Below are positions 39,659 to 53,600 of a DNA stretch of 64,000 bases, piece after piece. Below the pieces are notes generated by a model that was not told the origin of the DNA, did not search any database, and saw nothing but the letters and a program-made list of their open reading frames with translations. The position numbers and the translations under genes were made by a program. Source of the stretch: Eudorina sp. 2006-703-Eu-15 (taxonomy: Eukaryota; Chlorophyta; Chlorophyceae; Chlamydomonadales; Volvocaceae). The stretch's first letter is position 1, and each line of letters begins with the position of its first letter. The stretch spans positions 62,001 to 126,000 of the forward strand of contig BDSI01000135.1 in the NCBI GenBank assembly GCA_003117195.1, in the 5' to 3' direction.

Positions 39659-41626
39659 GCGAGGCGACAACGCTACGTACGTAGCCGCAGCGCACTCACG
39701 CGGCAGCAGCAGCTTGCGTGTACCGCCGTAAAATGGATAGCGCCCATGCCTACATACCTGCTGCTGCGCGCGCATGAGTGCATACATGGAGCAGCCCCTG
39801 ATCGGTGATATGATATCCTGAAGCGACGGATACTCTAGCTGATTGCTATGACCTGCGTGGTTGGCAACGTACGTGCGTAATAGAAAAGTTGCAAGGCTTT
39901 CATCATGCCGTTAATTGCATGCCGGACTCTGACGGTGCGTGCGTGCATCCATAGGACACGTATGTACGGCGGCATGACACGTATATGTGAAACGACGCGT
40001 CGACGGAGGATCGATTTACTTGCGTCCGTGCGATCAATAAAGCAGCCAGAAGGGCGCGTAATAAGGGCGTTCGTCTTGTTGAGGCTTGCTTGTTGCTATA
40101 TGAAATCCTATGCAACATCAACCCACGCAAGCTCGGGTTAGTTTGCCAAGCGTACGGTATTATAAGTAGTTGTAGTAGTATTCGTAGCAGCAGTAGTACT
40201 TGTTGTTACTTTCGAGGCTGGCTGGGAAAGGGTGGGAGGCTGGCTGGGCGGGAAAGGGTGCGTGCATCCAGCAGTGTGCCCCTGCGTGCAAGCCGGCCGT
40301 GATTGGCTGCTGCTGGTAATCGATCGGCTGCCAGACTCCTAGCCAGTGTCCAGACGACGGACTTCTTTCATCGCCTTATCATGAATGAATGGACGAACGC
40401 CTTATGTGTTCTGTGGTCAATACTAAACATAACGCACCTGCAGGCGATACTTTTTCGGACGCCTCGCGTCAGTTCGGTCGGCGGCGGGTGAAGCGCGCGC
40501 GGCGGGCGGGCGTGGTAAATTGCGTAAATTCATCCACGCATTAGCTAGTCGACTATCTACATCACGCAGACGGAGTTGGAGGTGATGCGCTTTCGTCATG
40601 CTTGCATAGATGCCGGGCATATCATGGGTGCCGGTGTAGTCATAATAATTATTTAGTAGCCATGCTTTCCGCCTGCGTTTACGTCCCTTGACGGCGGGGC
40701 GGCGACACATGTACACACACAACGAACTTCGTAACAAGCACGTACGGTAGGCCGCTTTACATTATCTATCGTTGCCGTACTCTCTCCGGTCTATCTACCT
40801 TGTGGCGATTGTCGCACCACCCACGCACCCTGTCTCGAGTCCCTTGTTATGTCCGTAACCTTGTGCGACTACGACTTCATTCCCCTGCCTCCAAGCAAGC
40901 CTGATGGGTAGGTGGAAGCACGTCAAACCGCCGAATCGCATCGATAGGCCTCGCTTGGCGCATACGTACAGTATTGCTGGCAGCACTAGCAGCACGCACG
41001 TACCGCAGCAGCGAGCCTACATACGTACCCTGTTGGTTATATTAAGGATGTTACAGCGGACCCCGCGGGTCATCGGTGACAGCCGAAGCTGTTGGTTATA
41101 TATTATCGTATTATCAGGCGGCTTCGCCCATAAGTCACACCTCCCGAGCGATGTACTGCACGTACGGCTCGCGGGCAACAGTCACACCTGCATCCCGAGA
41201 TACCGTACATACGAATCATCACGGGCAACATCAACTATGTACGTACATACTGTACAACCATTGTTTTTGCAACTGGGTAGGCCCAGAGCGAGGTCTGAAC
41301 GAATGAAGAAAACTAGCTACGTAGTAGGGCCGGAGGGCGGGCGGGCGGGTGTAGCCCTGTGCGCGCGCCACAAGCAAGCAAGCAGGGCACCCTCTAGCTC
41401 CACGTACGTATTCCACGGCATTATTACTCGGGTGCACTTCTTACCACGCAGCTTGGAATCCACACGACAACATAAAGTGAACCACTGACACGGCAACGTC
41501 AGGAAAACAAGCTCCGCAAACCGACCGCCATACATGCATGCACATGCACAGTCTGCATACCCCCGATACCGCGCGTCCTTGCTTACTTGTATCACGGTTT
41601 TACAATTCACGCACTAGCTAAGTAGG
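39659..41626. other. Intergenic between converging genes, no gene recognised
   Basis: Two kilobases rich in alternating ACGTACGT/TACGTA tracts and short trinucleotide runs (GTAGTA near 40170). Open frames are short. No splice-supported exon is seen, and the flanking genes converge here, so it holds their 3' UTRs. Confidence 0.5.
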
Positions 41627-41631
41627 TTACA
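41627..41631 (-). other. Putative poly(A) signal of the kinase gene
   Basis: TTACA on the plus strand reads TGTAA on the minus strand, about 38 nt beyond the kinase stop codon. TGTAA is the usual poly(A) signal in chlamydomonadalean algae. A second TTACA lies at about 41600. Confidence 0.5.
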
Positions 41632-41668
41632 ACGAAATGTGGGTTTTGGAGTTCGCCAAAACCCTTCA

Positions 41669-44333
41669 CTATGGCGTTGCCGACCCTCTGAGTGCTTCGT
41701 GAGCCAGTACCTCCCGCGCACCGGCCCGTGATCCCAGCCGCATCTCCGGGCGGTGCCGCAGCAGCGACCGAATGAACTGCTGCATCGCCAAACTCACCTG
41801 CGGACGGAGGTTAAGTGAATGTGGGTCCACAACAGTCCAGTCGCCGAGCGACGCACATTGGACCAGGCTGTACCGTGCGCCCGCCGAACCGGTGGCATGA
41901 TAGATATCGTGCCACCGATTATTATGTGGGTACTCTAATTGATTACGTATCCCCATAATCCTTATCACCACGTATGTCACTTCCGCTGCTCGTGCCGGAT
42001 GCAATCACTTAGCAGCGGCGTATACCAACCCAGGAAAACCCAGTCCAACCGTGGCCTCGCACCTGCGGGGACCCCGCCGTGGGCCCGGGGAAGGCCACCT
42101 GCCGAGTGGACATCTGGTGGAAAATGGCGTCCACGGTGGGTCCGCTCCAGGGAGCCTTGCCGTACAGCAATTCATACGTCAGCACGCCTAGCGCCCACCA
42201 GTCGCTCGCCGGTGAGTACGCGGCAGCGCCATCCTGCAGCTTGGCAGGTTCGTTCCCAGCACAGACGACCGGCACAGCGCAAGTAGTAAATCACATCGTA
42301 TCGCCCGGACAGAGGCCGAAGAGCGAGGCCACAGGCATGATATCAAAGGTGCCGCAAGGCTGCAAACAAGTTGCAATCAACAGATGTCTTACATACGCAC
42401 GTTCCGAGATTGCAAGACCCAGCCAGCAGGTCCTCCGTCAACAGATAGAACCGTTCGTCACCGCCAGTCCTTCCGGTTTACTGATAAATTGCGCTCGATC
42501 AGGCGGTTTACCTGCAGCAACTCGTAGGCTAGGTACTCGGCGGTACCCCAGATGCAATCGTTGCCTGGTACCGGTGTCGCACTGCTGCCTTGCCCCGGAG
42601 TGCCTGGCGGCAGCAGGCCCGCCGCCGCTAGGACCATGGAAACGGCACCCTCACAGCGGTCGTGACCCGGCATATCGCGACACAGATCGAGGTCCAGGAG
42701 CATTACACGTTCTTTGTCCTGCAATCGGTGCGGATGTGCGTGGGCGATACCAAGGGCAGACCAAGGAACCGTCCTTGACTTTGCGACCCTAAAGCTATGT
42801 ATAGGTGGAGGCGCTGTTGGAATTCAAGCAAGTAAGGGAATGCGTGGCGTACCTGCACACTGGGGTCCAGCACAATGTTCTCAGCCTGCAACACGGCAGA
42901 AAACAGGCCTCAGAGCATTATTAGCAGATTAGCTAGCTAGTGCCTAGTCGGGGGACGAATATGTGAGCTGCTTCCATAATGTGCGAGTTGTTTCAATAAT
43001 CCCGAATGCCGTGACACCCAGAAGCCTGCAACGTGCCATACCTTGAGATCCACGCACAACAGTCCTACGTTGTGCAGGTGCCCAAGGGCTCGCGCGACGG
43101 TCGCGACCATATGTCGTACTTGCGCCTGTGCACACGCAAGGCATCCGCCGGCGTGGTAATAATAAGACTTGGCATTGGAATAGTAAAATTGGCCGACCGC
43201 GCGGCACCATAACCCCAAATGCATGAATTCACTTTATATCACCTGACGGACCAGCACTACATACCAAAATGGTAATCAGCCAATAAACAAGAGCATAGCA
43301 GGCCCCGGTCCATCCGAGCGAGCGCTGGCGTCATCTTGCATTGCTGCACTAGTCCGGTTTCAGCGAATAGATGCCAGGCCCTTCGGTTTGTCGCACCTCT
43401 GGAAGCCGTCCCACGCCGGAATGAACTCTCAAAAGCTTCGCCAGACACGGGCCACGGCATAGCTGCGGGCCGGACAGGCACATGCGCGGCGCACACATGT
43501 CCACGCAGCGCGGGGACCGCCGGCAGCTGATGATGACCGGAAACTATGGTACTGTAATAAGCCGTCCGAATACCATCGGACCATGCGGCTACTAGTGTAG
43601 GGGTCGATATCACGCCTACTGGACGCGCCATGCATGCATGGGTAGGTAGCCCTGTGAAAGACTTCACCTTTCAACAGTACCAACATTAGCTAATGACCAT
43701 GCTTACCTCCATTACCAACAACACTTCATCCTTCTGCTCATCGTACACGCAGGCAAAATATCGCACAATGCCCACGATGGGCGTTGTCAGCTCTGACAGC
43801 ACGCGCGCCGCCGTGGCCTCCCGTGTGACCCGCTGCGACACCAGTCGGCAAGGGGCGAGGTTCGACACAATAAAAGTTAGGTGCCCTGTCTGTATCTCAT
43901 CAGTAGCCCGATAATGCCCCAAGTACTCAGTACAGGTCCGGCAGGCTCACTTGGAGGACTTGTACACGTTGAGAGAGTGCCGTTGGAATCGGCACAACCT
44001 TGACAGCGAAGTGCTGAGATGTGGATTGGCACACAGCATGGTGGACCCTGTGTGTGTACAAATGGGTGGGCAGCACGGACTGTGGAACCAGTTCATGTAT
44101 GCAGTTCCTGCAGCGCAGCCAACTATTTAGCGACTATAGGTGCGACACGCTCGCGCTGCATGTTGCGTACAGACACGGCGGTCGGGTTGTGCAAAGCACC
44201 ACTGTCCATCACTGTCCACTGTCCACTGCACCATCTCCTGCAGTCAACATATACAACCTGGCGAGGCTACCTTGGCCTATCTCTTCCCTCAGCGTGAACT
44301 GTTTTGTTCGCAACGTGGCACTGGGAACGTCAG
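41669..44333 (-). CDS. AGC-like Ser/Thr protein kinase with altered catalytic motifs
   Basis: Minus-strand exons, all phase-consistent: 44333-44227, 44013-43951, 43832-43707, 43462-43397, 43126-43043, 42885-42853 (33 nt), 42718-42512, 42233-42063, 41797-41669. About 330 residues are assembled; the first exon with the ATG is missing (a frame starting near 44595 is a candidate). Motifs in order: glycine loop EEIGQGSLARLYML, ATP lysine HFAVKVV, helix C VTREATAARVLSEL, hinge VMELCRGPC, catalytic loop LCVDLKAENIVLD, LLDLDLC in place of DFG, GTAEYLAYELL in place of the APE motif, and SDWWALGVLTYELLYG. Catalytic Lys, Asp and Asn are kept, but HRD is CVD, DFG is DLD and APE is AYE. The activation segment carries about 20 extra residues. 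The GTAEYLA and DWWALG forms point to the AGC group. Confidence 0.86.
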
Positions 44334-44681
44334 CTGCAAAAGTTGGTGAGGTGAAGCACACAGGAAACATGTTACCTTATAAATAGTATATGCTTAATAA
44401 TGGATATGGCTGAGGAAGATTGGAAACCAAACTCGTGCCTGCTGTGTGCTGGGCCTTGTGCTGGCCCGTGCTGCGGAGGTGAAGGCTTTGACAAGATGTA
44501 CAAAACAGTCTTTCCTGCAGCTTATTATAGCACTTGTAAACATATGCAGGGTCTCTGCAGTTTTGGTTTGGCCGTCCTTCATGTTCTCTTATCATAGTAA
44601 TGTACCTGACCTTACACGGCGAACTAACTGCATGTGAAGTATGTTTTATAAGACTTTAAGCTGAATCAACATTACTTTGCG
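44334..44681. promoter_or_regulatory. Divergent promoter region between kinase and SHPRH-like gene
   Basis: Only about 350 bp separate the first assembled kinase exon (minus) and the ATG of the SNF2-RING gene (plus). Both promoters, and probably the missing first kinase exon, must fit here or just beyond. No TATA or named element is claimed. Confidence 0.45.
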
Positions 44682-47600
44682 ATGGAGCTTGGGGAGTGCG
44701 TCTTTCTTGCGAAGGACGCTTTGGGCAGGTGCGTGCCAGAGTTCTGAAAATAAAGCGGCTCTCTTTAAGCAACTATTGTATCTTGTATCCAGTTGTCGGT
44801 AAACTATTGGACTTTGGGTCACCGTCCTCGCAGGCAAGTGGAAAACCTGGTTCCATCTGAGGCTGAGCTCCAGGTCTACGGTTCTGGGAAAAATGCAAGG
44901 ATTCAGCTGATACGGAGACAACAGGTTTGTACTTCCTTGCACCGTGCGTGCTGGTGGGCCTAGTCGACAGCCGTGTCGCGTCGACACTCGCTTTGAGTCC
45001 CCCCAGCTCTCAAATGGGTAATTAGGTTGGAAGAAGATGGGTTGATGGCAGAGATACGCTTTGATGAATACTAATGAGAGCGCGCGCGTGGCTAGGTGAC
45101 CCAGCGCAGTGCCAACCCTCTTCCTTTTCGCTCTGTGTGCAGGGCTGCGAAGAAGTTTTGGCGACCGTTGATCGCCAACTTACAAATCGTGAGTCACAGC
45201 TGCCTCAAAACCACCGACGCATCGTCAGTCCTGCCGGTCAGCTGCTGAGCGTGGCTGCAGCTGCGCTGGTCGACTTGCAGGTACGGTCCGATGCCGCTAG
45301 CAGCACCCGCCGGATCGAATGGTACCCGTTACCTTATCCCAGCATGTGCAAGACCTGTCCGCTTCTGGGTTTGGACTGAATGCAACAGTCCTACAGTGCT
45401 TGGTGGAGTTGGTTCATGAAGACACGCATGTTCTGTAGTTGTATGGGGCAACATGCTCCACTTGCCATGACCCCTTCGCAGGTGGTGTCCATTTCCGCCC
45501 ATGCGCCTGGTGTATTTGCGATCAGGACAGTGGTGCGGCTGCTCCCGGCGGCATTCGATGTGCGCGTGCCTGAGCCTTTGTCGAGGGCGGCGGCTAGCCT
45601 TGGCAGTGCGGCGGCAGCAGCAACAGCTGCGACCGCGGTTCTGGCGGGCGCACTTCTGGATGTGGTCGAGCTCGTACACGAGGCGCATGCCGGTGCGTGC
45701 CATGGGAGGCATGGGACAGGGGCCACGTGCAGAACGATGGGATGACCAAGGTGCACGATGTACCCGCCCGGATAATCCAGTTCACAATGAACCGTTGACT
45801 AGCAACTCACGTTGTCATGCCAACGCAGTACACCCTAATCACGTCCGTTGCCGTGGTATAGCTGTCGTCCCACTACATGAATATGGCAATGCAGGTGGTG
45901 CAGCAGCGGATGGCGCGGAAGGTGCCATCATGCCGATCGACCCGGGACCTTCGACGTCGACTGGAGTGCAGCAGGGTGGCGCAGGATCCGCGACCGGAGC
46001 TTGGGATGACGGCTGGGATGCCAACGGCCATAATTTTGAGACGCACCAATACAGTGATGTCCGTGATGAGATCTTCGATATTGTGGCGCCCCGGGACTGG
46101 CACACCGCACATCCGAACCCGGCAGGTAAGCTCTGCTAGTTGGCTGTGGATGGTGATGACGGCCGATTGTGAGGACTGTGGCATCGTCATTTATTCTAAG
46201 GCACATTTGGGTTCCACTGTTCTTCCTCACGGTCATTTGGGTTGCGCTGCTCTTCGTCACGGTCTCGTTCAGAACACTGTGCGTTTGCTCGCAGGCCTCA
46301 AGTGCAAGCTCTTTCCCTATCAGCAGCGCGCACTCTCATGGATGGTCTGGAGGGAGACGCAGCCCGAGCTTGGGGAGGTGCACAGTACGCAAGCAGCTGA
46401 GGGAGACGCGAAAGAGGTGGCGGCCGCAGCCACAGCTGCGGCGACGGCGCATCTCGGCGACTTCGCGTCACAGGACATCTTCTGGCGGCGGTTGGAGCTG
46501 CCCAGCGGGCAGCCGCTGTGGGTGAATCCGTACCCCGGGGGCGGTCTGCGGCGGGAGCCGCCGCCACCGCCGCCGCGGCAGCGAGTGGGCATCCTCGCTG
46601 ACGAGATGGGGTTGGGTAAGACCGTGGAGGTAATTTCGCTGATGTTGGCGCGGCCGCCGGAGTACAAGCGGCAGAAACGGCATGACGGCAAGACGGCGGG
46701 TGCCAAGAGCGCCACTACGTCCGCACGCCCACGTGGGCCCAACTTGATAGTGACGCCGCCGTCAATTCTCCAACAGTGGTCGTATGAACTGTCCAACCAC
46801 AGCAACTTGAAGGCAAGCAGTTTCGGGTTGTGGCTCTGCTTAAGGGCCAGAGTACAGGTTTGGGGTAGTGCTCTAGGACGTGGGAAGCTTCATAGCACCT
46901 TGTAGAACCGTGGCCTTGGCTTGAGTCATCCGGGTGGCGTGGTACTGTTGGTCTAAGAATGTGACAGTCCCACATGCTCCTCCTGTGCAGGTTTACGTGT
47001 ACGACGGCCTCAAGTGGTATCGTCAGCAGACCGAAGAGAAGGAGAAGGCGCGTCACAAGTGGGTTGCTGTTTTTACGTCGGCACGCTCACTTTTGCGCAA
47101 GGCGGCCTTGCGAACATGGCTTTCGTTACCATGTCTACATGTATGTAACAGAATCTGCGCCGCGCTGGAGCTTGAAGCTGTCTTGCTTCCGGGGTTTTCT
47201 ATTGGCTCCGCGCTGTTTGCATTTACGTAGGGAGGAGCAGAAGCAAGCCCGTGTTGCCAAGGAGCAGGAGAAGGAGGCGAAGCGCCAGGAGCGAGCACGG
47301 CAACTGGCGGAGAAGGCTAAGGAGCGCGCTGCTCCCAAGCGGCGTCGCGGGCAATTCACCCGCACAGCAGGCCCCGGGCAAGAGCGAAGCCGTGCGAGGC
47401 GGCGTGGCAACGATGGGCGCAAGATCGACTCCGATGAGGATTCAGCCGAGGAGGAGCAGGAGGAGGACCAGTGCGAGGGGGAGGTTGGGAGTGGGGCCGC
47501 CGGGACCAAGGCAGTTGCAGAGGGTACCGGGCGCAGTGGCAGCGCCGCAGGCGCGTCAGATGGTGCCGGGCCGAGCAGCGGAGCCGGACCCAGCACCTCC

Positions 47601-50600
47601 GGCGCAGGCACATCCTCGAGGCCCCCGGCAGGTCCCAGCCGCATGGAGCGCCACCACAGGGAGCTGATGGCGGCCATGTACGCGGGGACACCGTTGTGCC
47701 CCGCCTCCTGCGATCCGACATCGGAAGCCGAGGCCGCAGTCCAAGATCTCCTGGATGCTGACGTGGTTCTCACGACGTACTCCGTAAGTACGCCGTTTCC
47801 GTTCTGGCAACGTTGTCGTTAGTGTCTACAACACCCATTAATAGTGCTGCGGTTCGTTGTCTATTTGGGATTGAATCCTTCCCTGGCGGCCGCATTCCTG
47901 CGGTCCCAGTTGACGGATCGGATGGAAGGTTGCAGGCGGACTCCTTGTTCCAAGGCTACCCTAATCCGGGGGGCCCTTGCATCTTGGCTCTATGCAGGTC
48001 TTGAAGGAGGAGGTGCACTACAGTCCAAGTAACCGGGTGCTCGCCGGACTGCGGTACGAGAAGAAGTACAGCGTGCCCGAGTCTCCACTTCTCCAGGTGT
48101 GTGAGAAGTCGTAGGACTAACTTCGCGTAGGCTGTGCATTGCACCCGGCTGCCTCCGGTTCGTTTCTCCGCGAGTATCTGCCGAATCTCGCACTTTTGAT
48201 GATGCCTTCCAGAATGCTTGCGCAGTGATGGTGGACAGTTTGTACGTGCTAACTGGAGCACGTCAGCGATACGCGGATGTAAGAGGAAACGTTCCTCGCA
48301 ATCGTTTGCTTTAAATGTTTTTTGATTCTGCAGGTGCATTGGCACCGGCTGGTAATGGACGAGGCACAGATGGCTGGCGGCTCGTACACGAACGTTGTGC
48401 AGATGGCATCCCGCATCGAGGCGGAGCACAGGTGGGCAGGCTGTGGGTCCCGGTTCCCAGGCTCCGGAACAGTTGCGGCGGGGGGGTTTATTAGGATGTC
48501 CTCCAAGGTGTATGACACTGTTACGTTATGGGGATCAAGGTTGTACATGCCCGGCTGTCGCGCGCCTTATTGGTGTGCCTCATTTCTCCGTTCACCGACA
48601 TCACACGATTTTGGCGCTTGCGTTCATAACATCCTCCAGGTGGTGTGTCACGGGGACCCCCATCGGTGGCGGTGGGCTCGAGGACCTCCTTGGGCTGCTA
48701 TGCGTCCTGAAGTACTCGCCGTACGACGACCCAAGCGTCTTCAAGTAAGGGATGCGTCCCAATTTAAGAATGCGCAACGCGTGTCTTCACAAGTGTTTTA
48801 GTAAAATTGTTTGAAAGTGTTTGAAGTGTCCAGTTACTGTTAGAGAGGCGGACAGACTGTCTGACCGGGTTGAACGTCTGCAGACCGCACCCGAATATCG
48901 ATCAGATCGATAACGGTATTCACACCACATTGGGAGACATTTGGGTCATATTCGGCACTAATGGACACAGCCGTGCCTCTTCGTGGCACATTTGAACCAC
49001 AGGCAGCTGATCTCGGGGCCCTACCGCTCCGGTTCCGCGGAGGGCCACGCGCGCTTGGCGACGCTGGTGAAGCCCATCATGTGGCGGAACAGCAAAGCGG
49101 TAGCGGCGCAGGACCACCCGCTGCCGCGGCGCGTGCTGCAGGTTCGTCCATGCGCGCTGGCAGTTGGACCATCGGTTATTACCATAGCGCCTACAACGGG
49201 GCAAAAGCCATCGGTAATAACTCCGCCCTGACTAAGCAGTCACATCACGCTTCCTTGCGTCTAGGTTCCGTGCATTTACATTTCATCAGGGTGGCCCTGC
49301 TGCAAAGTAATCGCCGCGGCCGAACTTTGGGTGGTCGCAATCCATGCAGGAGGCACACTTGCGTTTGTCCGCCGCCGAGGAGACGTTCTACGACGTCATC
49401 CTGGGCGAGACGCGCAAGGCCTACAACGAGATGGCTAGCCACCAACGCCAGGAGACGAACCGGCAGCAGGCCGAACAGTCTGAGCGGGCCCAGCAGGATC
49501 CGCGGCGACAGCAGGCTCATCAGCCCCAGCAGCGGCGCGATGCACAGCACGAGGTCATTGACCTCACGGCGGACGATGATGTCACTGACCACAGCGGCTC
49601 TGCTGGAGGTGTGGGTGTTGGCCGCGGGCAGGGCGGCCAGGCTGCTGGCAACGCAATCGTGGTCTCTCGGAGAGCCGGGTCCACTCCCACTAAAAACGGC
49701 AGGAAGCGGAAAGGTGCGAACACGGTCACTGCGGGGCGCTGGCTTTGGGCGCACGGGCCTTCATCTTGACCCCACGTCCTGCCACTTCCATTAGCGGACG
49801 AGCGCGGCTACACCTTTTGAGACATGGAATGCCTCCAGTTGCGTTACTTAACCATTCCAGTTGCGTTATTTAACCATCTGGTCCCGCTTCTGCTACATAC
49901 CCCACATCTGTTTAATGCGTGTTTGGGGTCGCAGACCGGGCCGAGACCCTGGCACAAATCGCTAGTGCGGAGCTGCATCAGCTGCGCCTCGCCTGCGTGC
50001 ACGTTAAGTTAACACGCTACTGGCAGAAGCTGGGTCAGGAGCTGGCGCTGCAGGGCCACCACGGTTCGGCAGGAGGGGCAGCGATGCTGCCAGCCATCGA
50101 CGACGTGATGGCTCGACTGCGAGACCAGGCGCAGCTGCACCTGCAGGTGAAAGGGGAAACGGATATCCGGATAGCAGGGTGCGCCCTTAGGAATTTGGTT
50201 CTGCGCCTTCAGGTGCAAAACTCAAGGCCAAGAGCTACGCATCAGGAGGTATCCATGACTTGAGCCAAGCGTGCACGTTGTTAATTGAAGTGTACGGGAA
50301 CGTATGGGCGTGTTCGAGCACAAGAGCGTGCGCGTACACATGCACGGGTTTTAACCGCGGCTGCTTGTGACATGGCGGCCGTTCTGTGCCATGTTGCATC
50401 ACACCCCGTGCACGAGCAGAACGCGGAGCGCGACTACTGCATGGTCCTCAACGCGCTCGCTAGCCGGCTGGAGGCCACGGTCCGTAAGGTACGGGCCGTG
50501 GCGGGCCGGCGGCAGCTGAAGGAGGGCGCCTCGGCTGCAGGCAGCGGCGGTTCTGCAGGCCAAGCTTCCGTCGCCGCAGACCTGGTAGACGATGACGATG

Positions 50601-53600
50601 ATGAGAACGATGACCTGAGCAGCCCGGAGAAGCAGCCTGCTAAAAAGGGCAAAAAGGGTTCCGGCCAAGTCGCACGCCGCAAGCGGAAAGGCCAGGAGGT
50701 CGGGGCGGCTGACGCGGACGAGGCAGGAGATGCAGGTGGCGGTGCTGCTGCCGACGGCAAGGCAGGCGAGGCTGAGAACGCGGTGTCCGCGTTCCGATAC
50801 AGTTTCAAGGGCAAGACCTCGGGTACGTAAGTTTCAATGCCTAAGGCCTTATGCATTGGGCGTGACGTACAATCGATGCACGCCAAACAACCATTATCCT
50901 GAACCGTGGCAAAAGGTGCATATGTCATGATGGTTTGCGTTCACCGTCGCGGTGTCCTCTGCATGTCTATGTAACTGCAGCCGAGCTGCTCGCCGACGTG
51001 GAGCGGATGCTGCGAGAGTGCAAAGAGTTTCTGGAGACGAGCTGGAACGTGGGCGAGAATGGTATCGACGCCGCAGCGGCGGCGGCTGAAGGCGCAGCGG
51101 CGGCCGCTGCCGCGGCGGCCGGCGCGGACTTTGAGCAAGAGATCAAGGCCGCCTCAGCAAGTATCCGCAGCTGGCGCTACGTGCAGGTGAGGGGCGACCC
51201 GGAAGTCCCAGTAATAGTGACAAACAGCTGGACCCATATCTCAGGATAGATGTTTTTCTCTACCCATGGAATTCAAGAGACAAGGCAAGCTCTCACCTCT
51301 TCCTCTGCTACATGCGCCCTTGCCGCCGTGCCCCAGGCCAACACCTCCCAGCAGCTGGCGGACCTACTCACCACGTACCCGCAAGTGTACATGCCGGCTG
51401 ACAATTCTGTGACCGGCACGGGCGCCGGCGGCAGTAGCGACGCAGGTCCTAGCTCCGCACCGGGCGGCGCAGTTGCGGCCGCAGCAGCCAGCGCCGCCAC
51501 TGCCGCCAGTGTCAGAGCCGCAGAGCTGCGGTCCTACGTGGCGACTCGCGTAACGGATGTGAGGGCCACTGCGGACCGGGAGTTGCAGCGCGCCAAGGAG
51601 CGGCTGGACCGGGTCAATGCGACCATAGCGCGATTGAAAGAACAGGTGATTCGGGACTGGGACGTGCTGTCACTCTGTAAATGCTCTGTATTCATTGAAG
51701 ATTTAGACTAGCGTGCGCACAACGCAGAGACCTGTTCTCATCTTTAATGGCGCTGCCGCGCAAATTGGTCTGCAGATTGTCGAAGAGTACGACGTCGCCG
51801 TGTCGCGCGGCTTGCCAGCGGGTTTGGTTCCGGAGTCCCGAGCATGGTTGATGGACGTCCAGGACCGGCTGGATACGGCGCGACAGGTGGAGGCTGCACA
51901 GCGCGCGGAGCAGCAGGTGGGCAAAGCAAGGGCATTGGTTGGGCTTTGGGGTACCGTGGTGAAATGTAACAGAAAAGCATAATATTCAGATGGGGGACAG
52001 TTAAGAGTTATAGACGGGCGTTCTGGACCAGGGTTCTCCCTCAGGCGTAGATCCTAATGTTATCCTGGCATGCGAGCGGAGACACCTCGCGAGGTAGCAT
52101 AGACTTGTAGTTTAGGGTTGTAACCTTTCCCGTTACGTGCAGGTATTTGGCAACGTGCTGCAGCACTTTGGCGGATTCACCATGCCTGCAATCTGCGCTT
52201 CTAGGTCCCAATGTTCTCTATCCTGACTTCTCTCCCACTTTTTGAGTCATTGCAAGGCAAGTCGGCGTTGCTCCCACATTGCGTGCGCAGGCTGCCGCCG
52301 CCGCTGGTGCCACTCTGGCCCTGCTGGGCAAGGAGGTGGCGCAGGTGCTGAGCTCCGAGGAGGAGAAATTGACGCGCCGGCGTGTGGGGCTGGACGCGGT
52401 GGCGGTGTTGCTGCTGGTGGACGGCGCCTTAGCGCGACTGCGGGCAGCGGACCGCGGACTGCGGGCTGGCCACGTATCCCCTTCGCACATGCAGCCGGGA
52501 CCCAATTGGAACAGCGTGCTTGTCGGTGAGTGTGTTGACGCGTTGATCTGCCCTTTCGCAGCAACACAATTTACCGGAACAACTTCCCGCAACGGAATCT
52601 CTTGCCGTTTCTGCAGTTTTCCCGTGACGTGGTGCCGGGAAAGAAGCATACAGAGTCCGGGCCGTTTTGCGAAGCTTGAGGCTTATGGCGCAGCATTAAG
52701 GAAAAATTCGTTATGAAGCGGCCGGAGATGGTGCACATTTGAAATAATTTTTCCTTCGCTTTCATGGCTGCAGGCGGCGTCACGATGCTGCTGCCCCCCG
52801 AAGGGGCCACGGCGGCCCTGACCACCAGGGATCCGCAACTGGCCGCTAGGGCTGATTGGCTATTGTCCTACCAGCCGTCGGTCGGGCTTCTGCGGTACGC
52901 GGTGTGGAAGGCCACCGAAGCCTCTCCCGTGGAGAAGCTTGCTGAAGGCATTTCAAACGGCTTCGACCAGATGACCGAGCTGCTGGTAGGTCCAGAGGGG
53001 CCACCTGTTACCCATGCGGGCCGAGTGTCGGGGGGATTGAGCACATGGAATTTTCGCAACCGTTGCAAGTTGGACATGGAATTGCACTGTTGCAGTTGCC
53101 AAAGACTCTAATTGTCCTCATTACGTTTATTGGGGATCACGGTTACACAACAAGCCGCGCAAGAGCATTGGAGGTGACGCGGCCGTGCTTGATTCGCTTG
53201 ACTGTCCCTGTGGTGTGTACCGCAGTGTGAGCGCCACTTGCGCCATCCGATCAGGATGCTGGAGTCCCGGATTCAGGTACAGGAGTGTGCGCAATGCGAG
53301 GTGTTAGTGCAGTGGCTGGTTTGTGGATAGTCAAGTAGACGTGGCCACAGGACAGCATCGGGTCACCGTAACCTTTTGCGTTGGCCTTCCATCACGTCAT
53401 GATGCACGCGGAGTGACTGGCTTACACTGGCGCTGCGAGGGCCGCAAGAACGCGTTATGGGTCATGTGCATCGGCAATTTCCGGCAAACACCTCCAATAT
53501 ACACGCGTGTGCTATACAGGACCAACGCAAGACGGCTGACCACCACGATACCTTCAAGCTCCGAGGTAATACCCTTGAAATCTTGCCGCCAAGTTGCGAC

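Noticed and set aside
44400..44597. Small plus-strand frame starting MDMAEEDWKPN as first exon of the SNF2-RING gene
   Set aside because: The ATG at 44682 opens an exon whose phase joins 44834 perfectly and has an in-frame stop just upstream, so the extra exon is not needed.
52143..52223. A short exon VFGNVLQHFGGF of the SNF2-RING gene
   Set aside because: It has a CAG acceptor but no donor that keeps phase; the neighbouring exons 51776-51916 and 52291-52525 join directly in phase 0.
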